A DNA stretch of 64,000 nt from Salipiger mucosus DSM 16094. Lineage in GTDB: Bacteria > Pseudomonadota > Alphaproteobacteria > Rhodobacterales > Rhodobacteraceae. The notes under the pieces were generated by a model. That model was not told where the DNA came from. It ran no database searches and saw only the letters and a program-made list of their open reading frames with translations. The first letter of the stretch is position 1. Every line of letters begins with the position of its first letter. The stretch covers positions 24,300 to 88,299 of the forward strand of contig NZ_KE557283.1 of NCBI RefSeq assembly GCF_000442255.1, read 5' to 3'. Of this stretch, positions 42,264-51,497 are shown piece by piece. Both the position numbers and the translations under genes were made by a program.

Positions 42264-42665
42264 ATGGCCGACCTTACGTTCGAACCCGAGATCGAAGTCC
42301 TATCCGCTGCCGATGGGGTGCGCCGCCGCTATTGGAGCGACGATGACAAGCTCCGGATCGTCGAGGAGAGCTTTCTCGGCCACCGGCAGGCGAGTGCCAC
42401 GGCGCGGCGCCACGGTGTCTCGCGCTCCTTGCTGACGACCTGGCGACGGCAATACCGGGAGGGGGAGTTGGGAGGCGTGGGCCCGGCGTTTACGCCGCTT
42501 GCGCTTGCAGCAGAGCCTCGCGGCGCGGCCGCCGAAGGCTCGCACTCGCCGGTTTCGCAGGGCACCATGGAGATCGTGCTGGTGAACGGGCGGCGCCTCG
42601 TAGTGCCGGTCGATGTAGTGCCGGAGACGTTGGCCCGGTTGCTGCCGGTGGTGGACGGGCCATGA
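42264..42665 (+). CDS. tnpA: IS66 accessory protein TnpA
   Basis: The 133-residue protein has a helix-turn-helix of the IS66 OrfA/TnpA type: RRRYWSDDDKLRIVEESFLG, ATARRHGVSRSLLTTWRRQY. The C-terminal half holds MEIVLVNGRRLVVPVDV, also typical. TnpA helps bind the IS ends. Start is ATG 42264. The stop overlaps the tnpB start (ATGATC) by four bases, giving coupled translation. Confidence 0.92.
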   Translation: MADLTFEPEIEVLSAADGVRRRYWSDDDKLRIVEESFLGHRQASATARRHGVSRSLLTTWRRQYREGELGGVGPAFTPLALAAEPRGAAAEGSHSPVSQGTMEIVLVNGRRLVVPVDVVPETLARLLPVVDGP

Positions 42666-43012
42666 TCGCCTTTCCGGCGGGGGTGCGCGTGTGGATCGCG
42701 GGCGGGGTGACGGATATGCGCCGTGGTATGAACACGCTGGCGTTGCAGGTTCAGGAGGGTCTCGGGCGCGACCCGCATGCCGGCGAGATCTTCTGCTTCC
42801 GCGGCCGCAAGGGCGACCTGGTCAAGCTGCTCTGGCACGACGGGGTCGGCATGTCGCTCTACACCAAGCGGCTGGAGGCGGGCAAATTCATCTGGCCCGT
42901 CAGCCGCAGCGGCGAAGCGGTGCAGGTCTCCGCGGCCCAGCTCGGCTATCTCCTGGAGGGGATCGACTGGCGCAATCCGCGTTGGACACAACGCCCTGCG
43001 AAGGCCGGATAA
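42662..43012 (+). CDS. tnpB: IS66 accessory protein TnpB
   Basis: The 116-residue product matches the highly conserved IS66 Orf2/TnpB family: VRVWIAGGVTDMRRGMNTLA, FCFRGRKGDLVKLLWHDGVG and LEAGKFIWPV. It is required along with TnpA for IS66 transposition; its biochemical role is not settled. It starts inside the tnpA stop and is followed by tnpC after 60 bases. Confidence 0.95.
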   Translation: MIAFPAGVRVWIAGGVTDMRRGMNTLALQVQEGLGRDPHAGEIFCFRGRKGDLVKLLWHDGVGMSLYTKRLEAGKFIWPVSRSGEAVQVSAAQLGYLLEGIDWRNPRWTQRPAKAG

Positions 43013-44445
43013 ATCAGCCTCGCAGGCCTTATTTTCATGGGCATCAAGAGTGCCGCATGGTAGGTCTCTGCCATGCCGGATGCCGCTTCGGAGATCGCCA
43101 GATTGCGTGCCGCGCTCGCGGCCTCGGAGGCCCGTGCCGAGACCGCCGAGAGTGAGCTGGCGCAGGCCCGCGCGGTGGTCTCGACCTCCGAGGCGATGAT
43201 CAAGCATCTCAGGCTCGAGATCGCCAAGCTACGGCGGGAGCAATACGGCCATCGCTCGGAACGCCGCGCTCGCCTGATCGATCAGATGGAGTTGCAGCTC
43301 GAGGAGCTCGAGGCGGCCGCCACCGAGGACGAACTCGCCGCGGAGGTTGCGGCACAGTCCACGCCTGTTGCGGGCTTCCAGCGCCGCCGTCCGGCCCGCA
43401 AGCCCTTCCCGGAACATCTCCCACGGGAGCGGGTGGTGATCGAGGCGCCATCGGCCTGTTCGTGCTGCGGCTCCGAGCGTCTCGCGAAGCTGGGCGAGGA
43501 CATCACCGAGACGCTGGAGGTCATTCCGCGGCAGTGGAAGGTGGTCCAGACCGTTCGCGAGAAGGTCACCTGCCGCGCCTGCGAGGCGATCAGCCAGCCG
43601 CCGGCGCCCTTCCACGCGACCCCGCGCGGATGGGCCGGGCCGAACCTTCTGGCGACGATCCTGTTCGAGAAGTTCGGCCAGCATCAGCCCCTGAACCGGC
43701 AGGCCGAGCGCTATGCCCGGGAAGGTGTCGAGCTCAGCCTCTCGACCCTGGCCGACCAGGTCGGTGCCTGCACCGCTGCGCTCGAGCCCGTCCATGCGCT
43801 GATCCGCGACCACGTCCTGCGCGCCGAGCGGCTGCACGGGGACGACACCACGGTGCCGCTGCTGGCAAAGGGCGGGACGCGCACGGCGCGGCTCTGGACC
43901 TATGTCCGCGACGATCGCCCCTTCGCGGGCGGCGCGCCGCCCGCAGCCCTGTTCCACTTTTCGTGCGACCGGGAGATGGCCCATCCGAACCGGCATCTCG
44001 CGGGATGGCAGGGTATCCTGCAAGCCGATGCCTATGGCGGATACAACGATCTCTATCGTGGCAATCGCGATCCCGGTCCGGTGAGCAGCGCGCTGTGTTG
44101 GAGCCATGCCCGCCGGAAGTTCTTCGAACTTGCTGACATCAAGGAGAAGGCCCGCAAGAGGAAGCCGGACCACGACATCTCGCCCGTCGCATTGGAAGCC
44201 GTGAAGCGGATCGATGCCATCTTCGACATCGAGCGTGAGATCAACGGTCTGGATGCGGGCTCGCGGCTGGAAGTCCGACACCACCGGTCACGCCCACTGG
44301 TGGAGGACTTGCGCGACTGGATGCAGAGCGAGCGCGACACGATGTCGAAGCACAATCCAGTGGCCAAGGCGATCGCCTACATGTTCAAGGCGGACCGCTG
44401 GGAGGCCTTTACCCGCTTCCTCGAGGATGGCCGGGTCTGTCTGAC

Positions 44446-45926
44446 GACGGATGATGTTGAGAAGCCCCTTTCTCGACCATTCTCACGACGGCTTTGGCTT
44501 TGGCGGCTTGTCCTTCCATGCTTCGACCATCCTTGCATAGGATTCTTCGGCATTGGCGACGAGCTCCATCTCTCGATGGCGGATCTCCTTGATCCAATAG
44601 TCGCGCCCCGGACCGGGCTTGTTGCCGTGCTGTTTGGGCGCCCCGGCGCGCAGGGCCAGCTTGCGCATCTTCATCCCGACGAAGGCCGGTCGCGCCCAGC
44701 GGTAGGGCTCGTCCTTCTTGAGAAGATGCCAAATCAGCGTGGCGATCTTGCGCGCCGTCGCGACGGCGGCGACGTTCGCTCCCTTCCGGTCCTTCATGCG
44801 CAGGAAGAACGCCCTCAGTGGCCCCGGAGCGCTCGCCGCCGACCACGCCGCCTCGACCAGCATGGTGCGGGCCGTCGCGTTCCCATGCTGGAGATGCGAC
44901 CGTGGATGGCTCGGCCGGCGCCGGACTGCCGTACTCTCGGCGTCAGGCCGAAGTAGCTCGCCAGCTTCTGCGGCGTGGCGAAGCGCTCGATGTCGCCGAT
45001 GGATGCCACGACGGCGGTGGCGATGACGGCGCTGATGCCCGCCACGCTCATCAGCTTGCGGGTCCGCGCATCGTCCAGAGCGAAGGCGATGAGGTCGCGC
45101 TCAAGGCCCTCGAGCCGCGCCCTGAGCCAATCCAGCTCGTCGAGGTGCCGTCTGAGCAGATCGCGCTCGGACTTCGGCAGCGGCGCCTTCTCCAGCCAGC
45201 GCCGGCCGCCCTTGCCGAAGAGATGGCCCTCGTACTTCGGAATCAGGTTGGCATGCAGCACTGCGTGAACACGGCTCTTGGCTCGCCGGATCGATCGGAC
45301 CACAGCCACCCGCTCGGACACCAGGCGCCGCAATGCCAGAGTGGCGTCGTCGGCCGCCCAGACCTCCGGCAGGAAGCCCGCGGCGTGCAGCTGCGCCAGG
45401 ATCGCGGCGTCGACCTTGTCGGTCTTCACCCGCGCATGCGCGATCGCCTTCACCTGAAGCGGGTTGGCGATCACCACCCGCGCGACGAACGGCGTCAGCA
45501 GTCGCACGATCGCCGCCGTGTTTTCCGTGGCTTCCAGCACGACCTCGTCATCGGGCCGCAGGGTGCGGCCGAAGGCCACGACAGCGTCATGTTCCAGGTC
45601 GACCCTGAAGTTTTCCGTCACCGCCCCGTCCGAGAGGACCGCGACCTGCGCGAAGCTCCGGTGAACGTCCATTCCGATCGATCTCATTCCTCGCTCTCCC
45701 AGTCGTTGTCAGGGGAGTGCTCGGGCTGTGCGACATCTACGGATACGCGCTCTCGGCGCACACGGGCTGGTCGCAGGGGCGGCCAGATAACAACGCGAGC
45801 TCGCAGCTCAAAGTCAATTCGGCCTGCCCGGGTCTTCGCACTCCAGCGCCCCTGTCCCGCAGCACCCCTCTACCACGACAGAGGAAAGAACGGACCGCTG
45901 GATCGAAGCGCCATAGACAGCATGCC
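44446..45926 (-). mobile_element. IS110-family element inserted in tnpC
   Basis: About 1.48 kb between the two halves of tnpC contains a leftward IS110-type transposase. The boundaries are placed where the TnpC homology stops (after GTCTGTCTGAC, 44445) and resumes (CGATAACAACGC, about 45926); the uncertainty is a few bases. IS110 elements lack long inverted repeats, and none was seen. Confidence 0.82.
44483..45687 (-). pseudogene. IS110-family transposase, frameshifted
   Basis: The N-terminal DEDD domain starts at ATG 45687: MRSIGMDVHRSFAQVAVL (Asp), VVLEATENTA (Glu) and VKTDKVDAAILAQL (two Asp). The C-terminal transposase_20 domain follows: LMSVAGISAVIATAVVASIG, ATPQKLASYFGLTPRVRQSG. After HGRISS at about 44893 the homology shifts to another frame, with HGNATARTMLVEAAWSAA, and continues to 44483. 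One base appears to be missing near 44888-44895. This position lies by the catalytic serine region. The first frame ends at 44815. So the enzyme is likely inactive, unless recoding occurs. Confidence 0.87.
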
Positions 45927-46184
45927 CGATAACAACGCGGCGGAACGAGCACTGCGCGGCATCGCCCTCGGTCGCAAGTCATGGCTCTTCGCCGGCTCCG
46001 AGCGCGGCGGCGATCGTGCCGCCTTCATGTATTCCCTGATCGTCACCGCGAAGATGAACGACATCGATCCCCAGGCATGGCTGGCCGATGTTCTCGCCCG
46101 GCTGCCCGAGATGACCGCCTCGCAGGTGCCGGATCTGCTTCCCTGGCACTGGCGCTCGGCTTCATCCGAAGACAGGAGGGCCGC

Positions 46185-46781
46185 ATGACCCAGATCGCCC
46201 GTCTCCGGATCACGCTCAACGACGTCGAGCCACAGGTCGTGCGCCAGATCGAGGTCCCCCTGAAGATCAGGCTCGACCGGCTGCACGAAGCCGTGCAGGC
46301 CGCCATGGGCTGGACGGATAGCCATCTCTACGAGTTCCGCGCGGAGGGGATCGGTTGGGGCGAACCCGACCCCGAGGGCTTCTTCGATGGCCCGCTGCCG
46401 GCGAAGAAGACGACGCTTCAGGATGTCATGACGGACACCGGAAGCAGGACACTGCAATACATCTACGACTATGGCGACGACTGGGACCACGTGATCCGCA
46501 TCGAACGGTTCGATGATGACGCCGCCGACACCTCGTATCCCCGCCTTCTCAAGGCGACAGGCGCCTGTCCTCCGGAAGATGTCGGCGGCGCCTGGGGCTA
46601 CGAGGAGTTCCTCGAAGCGATAGCCGAACCCGACCACGAGCAGCACGACGACATGATCCGCTGGGCTGGAGGCCCCTTCGATCCCAACGATCCGCGAATA
46701 GACCGGATTGAGCACCGGCTGGCGCTGCTGGCAAAGAAGTGGGCGCCACGGGCCCGCAAGCCCAAAGCACCCGGCACCTAA
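46185..46781 (+). CDS. Plasmid pRiA4b ORF-3 family protein
   Basis: The 198-residue protein matches this family throughout: IARLRITLNDVEPQVVRQIE, LDRLHEAVQAAMGWTDSHLY, YIYDYGDDWDHVIRIERF, and the GACPPEDVGGAWGYEEFLEA box. The family is widespread, often carried by IS66 elements, and has no proven role. ATG 46185 overlaps the tnpC stop (ATGA) after a GGAGG, so it is a passenger translated with tnpC. With tnpC split by IS110, its normal upstream transcription is interrupted. Confidence 0.92.
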   Translation: MTQIARLRITLNDVEPQVVRQIEVPLKIRLDRLHEAVQAAMGWTDSHLYEFRAEGIGWGEPDPEGFFDGPLPAKKTTLQDVMTDTGSRTLQYIYDYGDDWDHVIRIERFDDDAADTSYPRLLKATGACPPEDVGGAWGYEEFLEAIAEPDHEQHDDMIRWAGGPFDPNDPRIDRIEHRLALLAKKWAPRARKPKAPGT

Positions 46782-46889
46782 GCGCCAGACCGCTCCACGT
46801 CCGCGGTCCAGCCCGCATGCTTACTTACCAGGCAGTTCAGCGTCAGGAGATAACCCGCCAGAGAGAGCCTCTATGCCCCCGAAAAGTTT

Positions 46890-46958
46890 GAATTATCATG
46901 AATTATCCCGAGGTCGATAATTCATCTCGCGAGGTATGAATGGATGCCTCTCGCGAGA
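46890..46958. repeat. Cluster of short palindromic repeats
   Basis: GAATTATC occurs at 46890-46897 and 46900-46907 and its inverse GATAATTC at 46916-46923. CTCGCGAG, itself palindromic, occurs at 46926-46933 and 46950-46957. The cluster lies between the IS66 right end and the 3' end of the antitoxin-like gene. Role unknown; a binding site or decayed terminus is possible. Confidence 0.55.
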
Positions 46959-47011
46959 CGGCTCAATACCAGCGGCGACCGGCTATGACGTGATAGGAGG
47001 TGAGGTAGTGG

Positions 47012-47413
47012 CTAGCCCTGCTGAACGACGGCTTCGAGGTACCTCTCCAGGTTCCACATCCCGGAGATGTCCGACCGCGACATGACGGCGAGCGCCGTCT
47101 CACCACCCAGACCCCGGTTCGGAGCGCGGATCCACCTCTTTCTCCGAGCCGCCGACCGAAACAACAGCCTCAGGCACCGATGAATGCCCAGCAGTAGGCC
47201 AAGGCGCTCGGCCAAGTCACCGGTCGTCGGAACCAGTTCGCCTTCCTGCAGGCTTTGAAACTCACGCTCGGTGAGCCCACCGAGAACTTCGCGGCTCTCC
47301 TTCTCCGAAAGGTCCCAGACCATGAACAGACGGAAGATGGTGCGGGTTGCGGCCCGTGCCTCTTCCTCGGTGAGCTTGGGCGCTTCGCCCGCAGGACTGG
47401 CTTCATCGGTCAT
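47012..47413 (-). CDS. MbcA/ParS/Xre-type antitoxin, no toxin partner seen
   Basis: The 133-residue protein (start MTDEASPAGEAPKL, ATG 47413; the frame opens at 47446) has a helix-turn-helix part, TRTIFRLFMVWDLSEKESRE with VLGGLTEREFQ, followed by the DUF2384 toxin-binding domain (LGLLLGIHRCLRLLF, NRGLGGETALAVMSRSDISG and MWNLERYLEAV). Proteins of this type neutralise RES-domain toxins, and the toxin gene normally follows directly. Here only about 190 non-coding bases lie downstream before the IS66 end, so the toxin has probably been lost. A free-standing regulatory role is the alternative. Confidence 0.85.
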   Translation of the reverse strand: MTDEASPAGEAPKLTEEEARAATRTIFRLFMVWDLSEKESREVLGGLTEREFQSLQEGELVPTTGDLAERLGLLLGIHRCLRLLFRSAARRKRWIRAPNRGLGGETALAVMSRSDISGMWNLERYLEAVVQQG

Positions 47414-48161
47414 GCCTACGCCCCTCGTGACGCTTGCTCGGTTCAATGGGGCTTCCCGGGCTCATGGAGCACCACCATGGGCGCCTCACCGGCTTAGCCA
47501 TCGTCCGGGCTCGAACGTGTCTCAGGGCAGCGCCGCACGCCTTGCCGTGCCCGCGGACTTGCCGACGCGGTCGCGCCCCGTTACCGGCGGGGCACCACTC
47601 CGCCCGTATGCGCTGCCCACCAGCTCGGGTGTGAACGTCGAGTTCCGGCATTCCATTCGCCCACTTGATGACCCTCGAATCGGACGACAAGACCTCGTCT
47701 TCGTGGTGCCCATCCAAGCCCATTCATGCGGATCGTCCTATCGCTTCCTTCCGCTGGCGGGGCGATCGCTCCCACGCCGTGCCGCCGTCCCTACAGCGTA
47801 ATTGTGCGAAAAGCTCCACCGCCGCTTAGGCATCTCCAAGCCCTGCCTGCACTTCCGTCAACATTCGCATGTGCGAAAATTTTAGAGCCGCGAAGCCGGT
47901 TTGCCTTTTCGACAAGGAAGCCGGCGGATCGCGCTTGACCCGCTGTCGCGGTTCGGCCTAGCTCGCAGTGTCGAAAGGACCTCCTCGTGACCGTACGCCG
48001 CCTCATACGCCAGGTATCTAATACCTACTGACCCCGACGCCCGGGGCTGCGGATGATCCGTGCGGCCATTTCGGCTTCCCTGCCAGACATGCTCGACCGA
48101 TCCGGGAGCGCTACGCTCCAAGGCAGCCCCGTACGACCGCCCCCTCGCCTCGGAGCACGAC
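47414..48161. other. Long gap without a recognised gene
   Basis: About 750 bases between divergent genes. Several open frames exist on both strands (for example 47403-47723 leftward), but none has a ribosome site or known sequence. A 14-base palindrome TTCGCATGTGCGAA lies at 47864-47877. The GGAG at 48151-48154 serves the gene at 48162. Decayed mobile DNA is likely but was not identified. Confidence 0.4.
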
Positions 48162-49280
48162 ATGTACGACGACAACATCACCCCTCGCGCCGACGAGGCA
48201 TCGTCGATCGCAACGCGACCTTTCGACTGGCACGGCCACGTTCCGCCACGCTTTCCGGTCCTCGCACCGGACCTGAACCTGGACTCGCAGGACGCCTACA
48301 TCGCCCGGTTCCAGGCCTTCGCCCTGAAGCTCAAGCGCAATCTCAACCCGAACCGCGGCGCGCTGCGCTCCGGAGAAGAGTATCGCCCCAGCTTCCTCGG
48401 CAAGACGGCCTATCGTCGCCGCGTGGCCGAACTGGGGCTGTCGCGCCTGGATCATGAGGATTTTCTGCAAGTCAAGCGCCTGGCTCGAAGCGGTGGTGCG
48501 CTCCACGGCCCTCGAACCGGGCATCACGCCGACGAGCTGGCAGCGGCGCTGCATGCCGAGAGCCCCTGGATGTCCGAGGTGGGCACGCACCTCATGAAGG
48601 CCATGCGCGCGACAGCAAGTGCCGGGATCGCTGGTCTCGCGGTGTCGCCGATGATCCTGGTCGGTCCGCCCGGCTGCGGCAAGTCGCACTACGCCCGCAA
48701 GCTCGGCGAACTGGCCGGCACACCGGTTCGCCAGATCGATGTCGGCTCCGGCACCTCCGCACACCGGTTGGCCGGCACCGAGAAGGGCTGGTCGAGCCGC
48801 CAGAGCGGCGTGCCGACCGAGACCGTGCTCGATCGCAAGGTCGCCAACCCGCTGATGGTTGTCGACGAGATCGACAAGGCGGGCACGATCTACTCGACCA
48901 GCGGCAACCCGAGCTCGCTGATCACGGCCCTGCTGACTCTGCTGGAGCCCTCGACTGCCAGGGTCTTCGAGTGCCCTGCCCTGCGGGTCACCTTCAATCT
49001 GTCCCGCGTGAACTGGGTGCTCACCGCGAACGTGCTGGAAGAGATCCCTGCGGTGCTGCGCGACCGCTGCCGCATCTTCCTCATGCCCGAGGTGACCCCG
49101 GAGGTGGCTGGGATGATGGTCGACGCCATGGCCCGGGACGTTCCGCAGCTCGACGTCGAAACCTTCGCGCTGGTGCGCCGCGAGGTCATGCGAATGGCCG
49201 CTTGCGGCAAGATGAGCCTGCGGATCATCCGGCGCATCCTCGAGGATGTCTCGCGGCCTTCGGGGCGCGTCCTGCACTGA
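48162..49280 (+). CDS. Lon-like/MoxR-like AAA ATPase
   Basis: The 372-residue protein has one AAA+ module: Walker A ILVGPPGCGKSHYARKLGEL (residues 168-175), Walker B LMVVDEIDKAG (D235-D238), sensor 1 VNWVLTANVLEEIP and an arginine finger-like LRDRCRIFLMP. The segment SGTSAHRLAGTEKGWSSRQS resembles the pore loop region of Lon. The N-terminal ~150 residues are unfamiliar. There is no protease or second ATPase domain. The start at ATG 48162 follows GGAG; the open frame extends to 48060. Neighbours give no pathway; it may remodel a protein target. Confidence 0.8.
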   Translation: MYDDNITPRADEASSIATRPFDWHGHVPPRFPVLAPDLNLDSQDAYIARFQAFALKLKRNLNPNRGALRSGEEYRPSFLGKTAYRRRVAELGLSRLDHEDFLQVKRLARSGGALHGPRTGHHADELAAALHAESPWMSEVGTHLMKAMRATASAGIAGLAVSPMILVGPPGCGKSHYARKLGELAGTPVRQIDVGSGTSAHRLAGTEKGWSSRQSGVPTETVLDRKVANPLMVVDEIDKAGTIYSTSGNPSSLITALLTLLEPSTARVFECPALRVTFNLSRVNWVLTANVLEEIPAVLRDRCRIFLMPEVTPEVAGMMVDAMARDVPQLDVETFALVRREVMRMAACGKMSLRIIRRILEDVSRPSGRVLH

Positions 49281-49361
49281 TCCAGAGAACGCCACCGCGT
49301 GCGCCCGAAGGCGTGCCAGGCACAGCAGGCAGCCGGTCGATCAACTTGCGGGAGGAGCGCG

Positions 49362-49729
49362 ATGGGACAGGATCCGCCATACGAAGTGGGGCTCGACCTC
49401 GCACGGGAAGTCGAGCGCCTCGTCGGCCTCTGCGAGGCAGAGCTCGGCGCTCTCGAAATCTATCTGTTCGGCAGCAGAGCGCGCGGGAATCATCGCGAGG
49501 AGAGCGACTACGACCTCCTGGCAATCCTTCCCGACGGCGCGCCGCCGGAGGCCGATGATCCGATGACGCTCTACAAGCTTCGTCGACGGTCCGGCGCTAA
49601 TGCCGACCTATTCGCAGTGCGACGCGCAGAATTCCTCGGGCCCGGTCAGTGGTGAACACCCTCTCCTACGCCGTGGCGAGGGAGGGGGTCCGCCTCGACA
49701 CGGGAAAACGCACCGCGAGTCACGACTAG
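49362..49729 (+). pseudogene. MNT-type nucleotidyltransferase, frameshifted at the C-terminus
   Basis: From ATG 49362 (after GGGAGGAG) the frame gives 97 residues with the minimal nucleotidyltransferase motif IYLFGSRARGNHREESDYDL (GSxxxG then D-x-D). It ends in TGA at 49653-49655 after EFLGPGQW. In the -1 frame the expected C-terminal strand continues: VVNTLSYAVAREGVRLDTGK, stopping at 49727-49729. Loss of one base near 49640-49650 would explain this. MNT proteins act as antitoxins for HEPN toxins by AMP transfer; a HEPN gene was not found in the 239 bases that follow. Confidence 0.7.
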
Positions 49730-49968
49730 CGATGGAGGATCCCATGGCCAAACCGAGCACGACCGCCGAGGTGCTCGAGGCCTGCTCCTGGACCTCCGCT
49801 CAACTCCCACGGAACGATCGTCGGCATCAGGGTCCCCAGCTTCCGGGACTTCCAACAGCGGGTCGATTATCCACAATTGAGTTCCAGCTACGACGGGTTT
49901 CGGCGAGACCCGCGCATCGGTGCGTCCCATATGGATTCTATCTGAAGCCAGCCAATAGGAGGCCCCTG

Positions 49969-50502
49969 ATGAAAGAAGATACCCGCTGGAACCCCGCCAC
50001 CGACGACCCCTACTCGTGGAACCGTCCCGTCGAAGTGGACATCGAGCCGCTCACCACGCCCCACGATCTCTGGTCCTACTTCGACGAAATCGCGCCGGAT
50101 CCGGAGAGCGCCAGGTTCGCATGGGCCGAGGTCCTCGCCTCCATCGATGTACCCCTGCCCGCCAATGGGCCGGTTGCGGCCCTCATGATCGTCTCGATCC
50201 CGGACGCGACCCACGATCATCTAGGCCTGGGCGTAGAGGACGTCATCGCCAAGCTCAGCAATTGGGCTCAAGTCTGGAGCACGGGGGGCCTGCGCTGGGT
50301 GACCCACTGCGAGGATGGTCCGGTGATCCGCTACGAGTTCCTGCTGATGCCGATCGAGGAGATCGATCATGCGGACGGGACCACGACGCGCGAGATCGTC
50401 GTGGAGAGCTCGATCCAGATCTGCCGGCGGGAATCCGTGCTGTGTCCGATCGATGGGGCCGATCTCACGAGTCAATGCTGCTGCGAGGTGCTGGCAGCGT
50501 AG
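49969..50502 (+). CDS. Hypothetical protein, acidic, cysteine-rich end
   Basis: This 177-residue protein is not recognised. The start at ATG 49969 follows AGGAGG by six bases; an open frame reaching back to 49600 covers unrelated sequence. It is acidic (WNRPVEVDIEPLTTPHDLWS, DEIAPDPESARFAWAEVLAS) with mixed beta and alpha segments and a C-terminal CCC run (DLTSQCCCEVL). No signal peptide or membrane helix. It follows the decayed nucleotidyltransferase and may be an independent gene. Confidence 0.65.
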   Translation: MKEDTRWNPATDDPYSWNRPVEVDIEPLTTPHDLWSYFDEIAPDPESARFAWAEVLASIDVPLPANGPVAALMIVSIPDATHDHLGLGVEDVIAKLSNWAQVWSTGGLRWVTHCEDGPVIRYEFLLMPIEEIDHADGTTTREIVVESSIQICRRESVLCPIDGADLTSQCCCEVLAA

Positions 50503-50921
50503 TGTAACTTCACGCACAGCGTCGAGGAACTTGGGCGAGGAGGTCGCGCCAGCCGACAATGTCTTCGCCGCACTCGAGATCATGAATGGCATCGCGGCCG
50601 CCTTGGGACTTCCGTGCCACACCGATGACGCTCGCCAGAGTCGCCTTGAGTCCTGAACGCGCCTGATTGCTTCCACTGCCATCGTCAGGGCAGGCACTAT
50701 CTGCGTCTGTCCACCAGACCACGCGCCGCCTCGATCAAGCTCGCGACATACCCAACGGCGTCAGAACGCGTTGGACGATCACGAATCGGGCGACCGCAGA
50801 CCATTCGCGCTGAAATTCGCGGCGACGACACCTGCGGGCCCCGGTCGACCTCTGACAATTTTGACGCGGGAGCGACCGAAGACCCAGCCTATAGGCAACA
50901 ACCTACGGATGGAGCGCTGCC
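50503..50921. other. Intergenic region before the ECF transporter operon
   Basis: No gene is supported in these 419 bases; short frames on both strands lack ribosome sites. The transporter promoter should lie near the right edge. I looked for a riboswitch-like fold ahead of the transporter and saw no convincing one. GGATGGAG at 50908-50915 serves as ribosome site. Confidence 0.45.
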
Positions 50922-51488
50922 ATGCAGGATGCAACAATCACCCAAGGATCGAGGCTTTTCCCGATCGTGCTGGCAATCGTCGCGGCGGCGGCGACGGGGG
51001 TTCTCTGGGCCTATGCCAACCCCATCCAGCTGGTCCCCGGCGTGATCCAGTGGCGCATCTTCGCGTTTCTTCCGCCGCTCATCGGCATCCTGCTCGGCTG
51101 GAAGAGCGGCTTCATCTGCGGCTACCTGGGCACAATCGTCTGGTCGCTGTTGGCCGGCACCTTCATCCCTGCGCATTCGCTGATCGTCGACGGCATCATG
51201 GTCGGGCTGACCGGCGCGGTGCCCGGCTGGATGTTCAACCCGCGCACCACGACATTCGATCGCAACACGCTTCTCCGGATCGCCGTCGTCTGCCTGGTCA
51301 CCGGGCTGGTCATGGTCGCGGTCGTCTCGGCCAGCCTCGCCGTCCTCGGCATATTCCCCTACTTCTGGGCGCTTCTCTACCTCGGTCTGTCGGACATCGT
51401 GCCGATGCTGATCGGAACGCCGGTGCTGGTGAAGCCCGCCTTGCGCATCCTCGACGCGGCGCATCCGTCGGGTTTCACACGCTTCTGA
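50922..51488 (+). CDS. ECF-type transporter substrate-binding (S) component
   Basis: A 188-residue membrane protein with about six hydrophobic helices, for example FPIVLAIVAAAATGVLWAYA and FAFLPPLIGILLGWKSGFIC. A soluble cytoplasmic loop (MFNPRTTTFDRNTLL) lies in the middle. Its size and place before a double ATPase and an EcfT-like protein identify it as the S component that binds the substrate in an ECF transporter. The phosphoribosyltransferase gene at the operon end suggests a nucleobase as substrate. It is encoded 9 bases before the ATPase gene. Confidence 0.75.
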   Translation: MQDATITQGSRLFPIVLAIVAAAATGVLWAYANPIQLVPGVIQWRIFAFLPPLIGILLGWKSGFICGYLGTIVWSLLAGTFIPAHSLIVDGIMVGLTGAVPGWMFNPRTTTFDRNTLLRIAVVCLVTGLVMVAVVSASLAVLGIFPYFWALLYLGLSDIVPMLIGTPVLVKPALRILDAAHPSGFTRF

Positions 51489-51497
51489 AGGCCGGTC

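Larger units (their letters stand above)
43073..46188 (+). pseudogene. tnpC: IS66 transposase TnpC, interrupted by IS110
   Basis: The first part (43073 to about 44445) encodes an N-terminal coiled coil (LRAALAASEARAETAESELA), a zinc-finger (SCCGSERLAKLGED, then CRACEAI), and the core Asp residues in LHGDDTTVPLL and ILQADAYGGYNDLY. It breaks after RVCLT. The last part resumes near 45927 as DNNAAERALRGIALGRKSWL (with the catalytic Glu) and runs to the stop at 46188. The two pieces join to a normal IS66 transposase of about 545 residues if the IS110 DNA between them is removed. As it stands the gene is split and cannot encode the enzyme. Confidence 0.9.
42264..46824 (+). mobile_element. IS66-family element carrying a pRiA4b ORF-3 passenger, split by IS110
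   Basis: Genes tnpA, tnpB and tnpC lie in the IS66 order, followed by a passenger gene. The right end is probably at GCATGCTTAC (46815-46824), since IS66 termini read GTAAGC outward-in. The left inverted repeat was not found in 42002-42263. An IS110 element sits inside tnpC (44446-45926). Confidence 0.85.

Noticed and set aside
44818-46188. 456-codon rightward frame covering IS110 antisense and the end of tnpC
   Set aside because: Only the last part (from about 45927) is TnpC; the rest is antisense to the IS110 transposase.
47403-47723. 106-codon leftward frame in the gap before the AAA ATPase
   Set aside because: No ribosome site or similarity, and it overlaps the start of the antitoxin-like gene.
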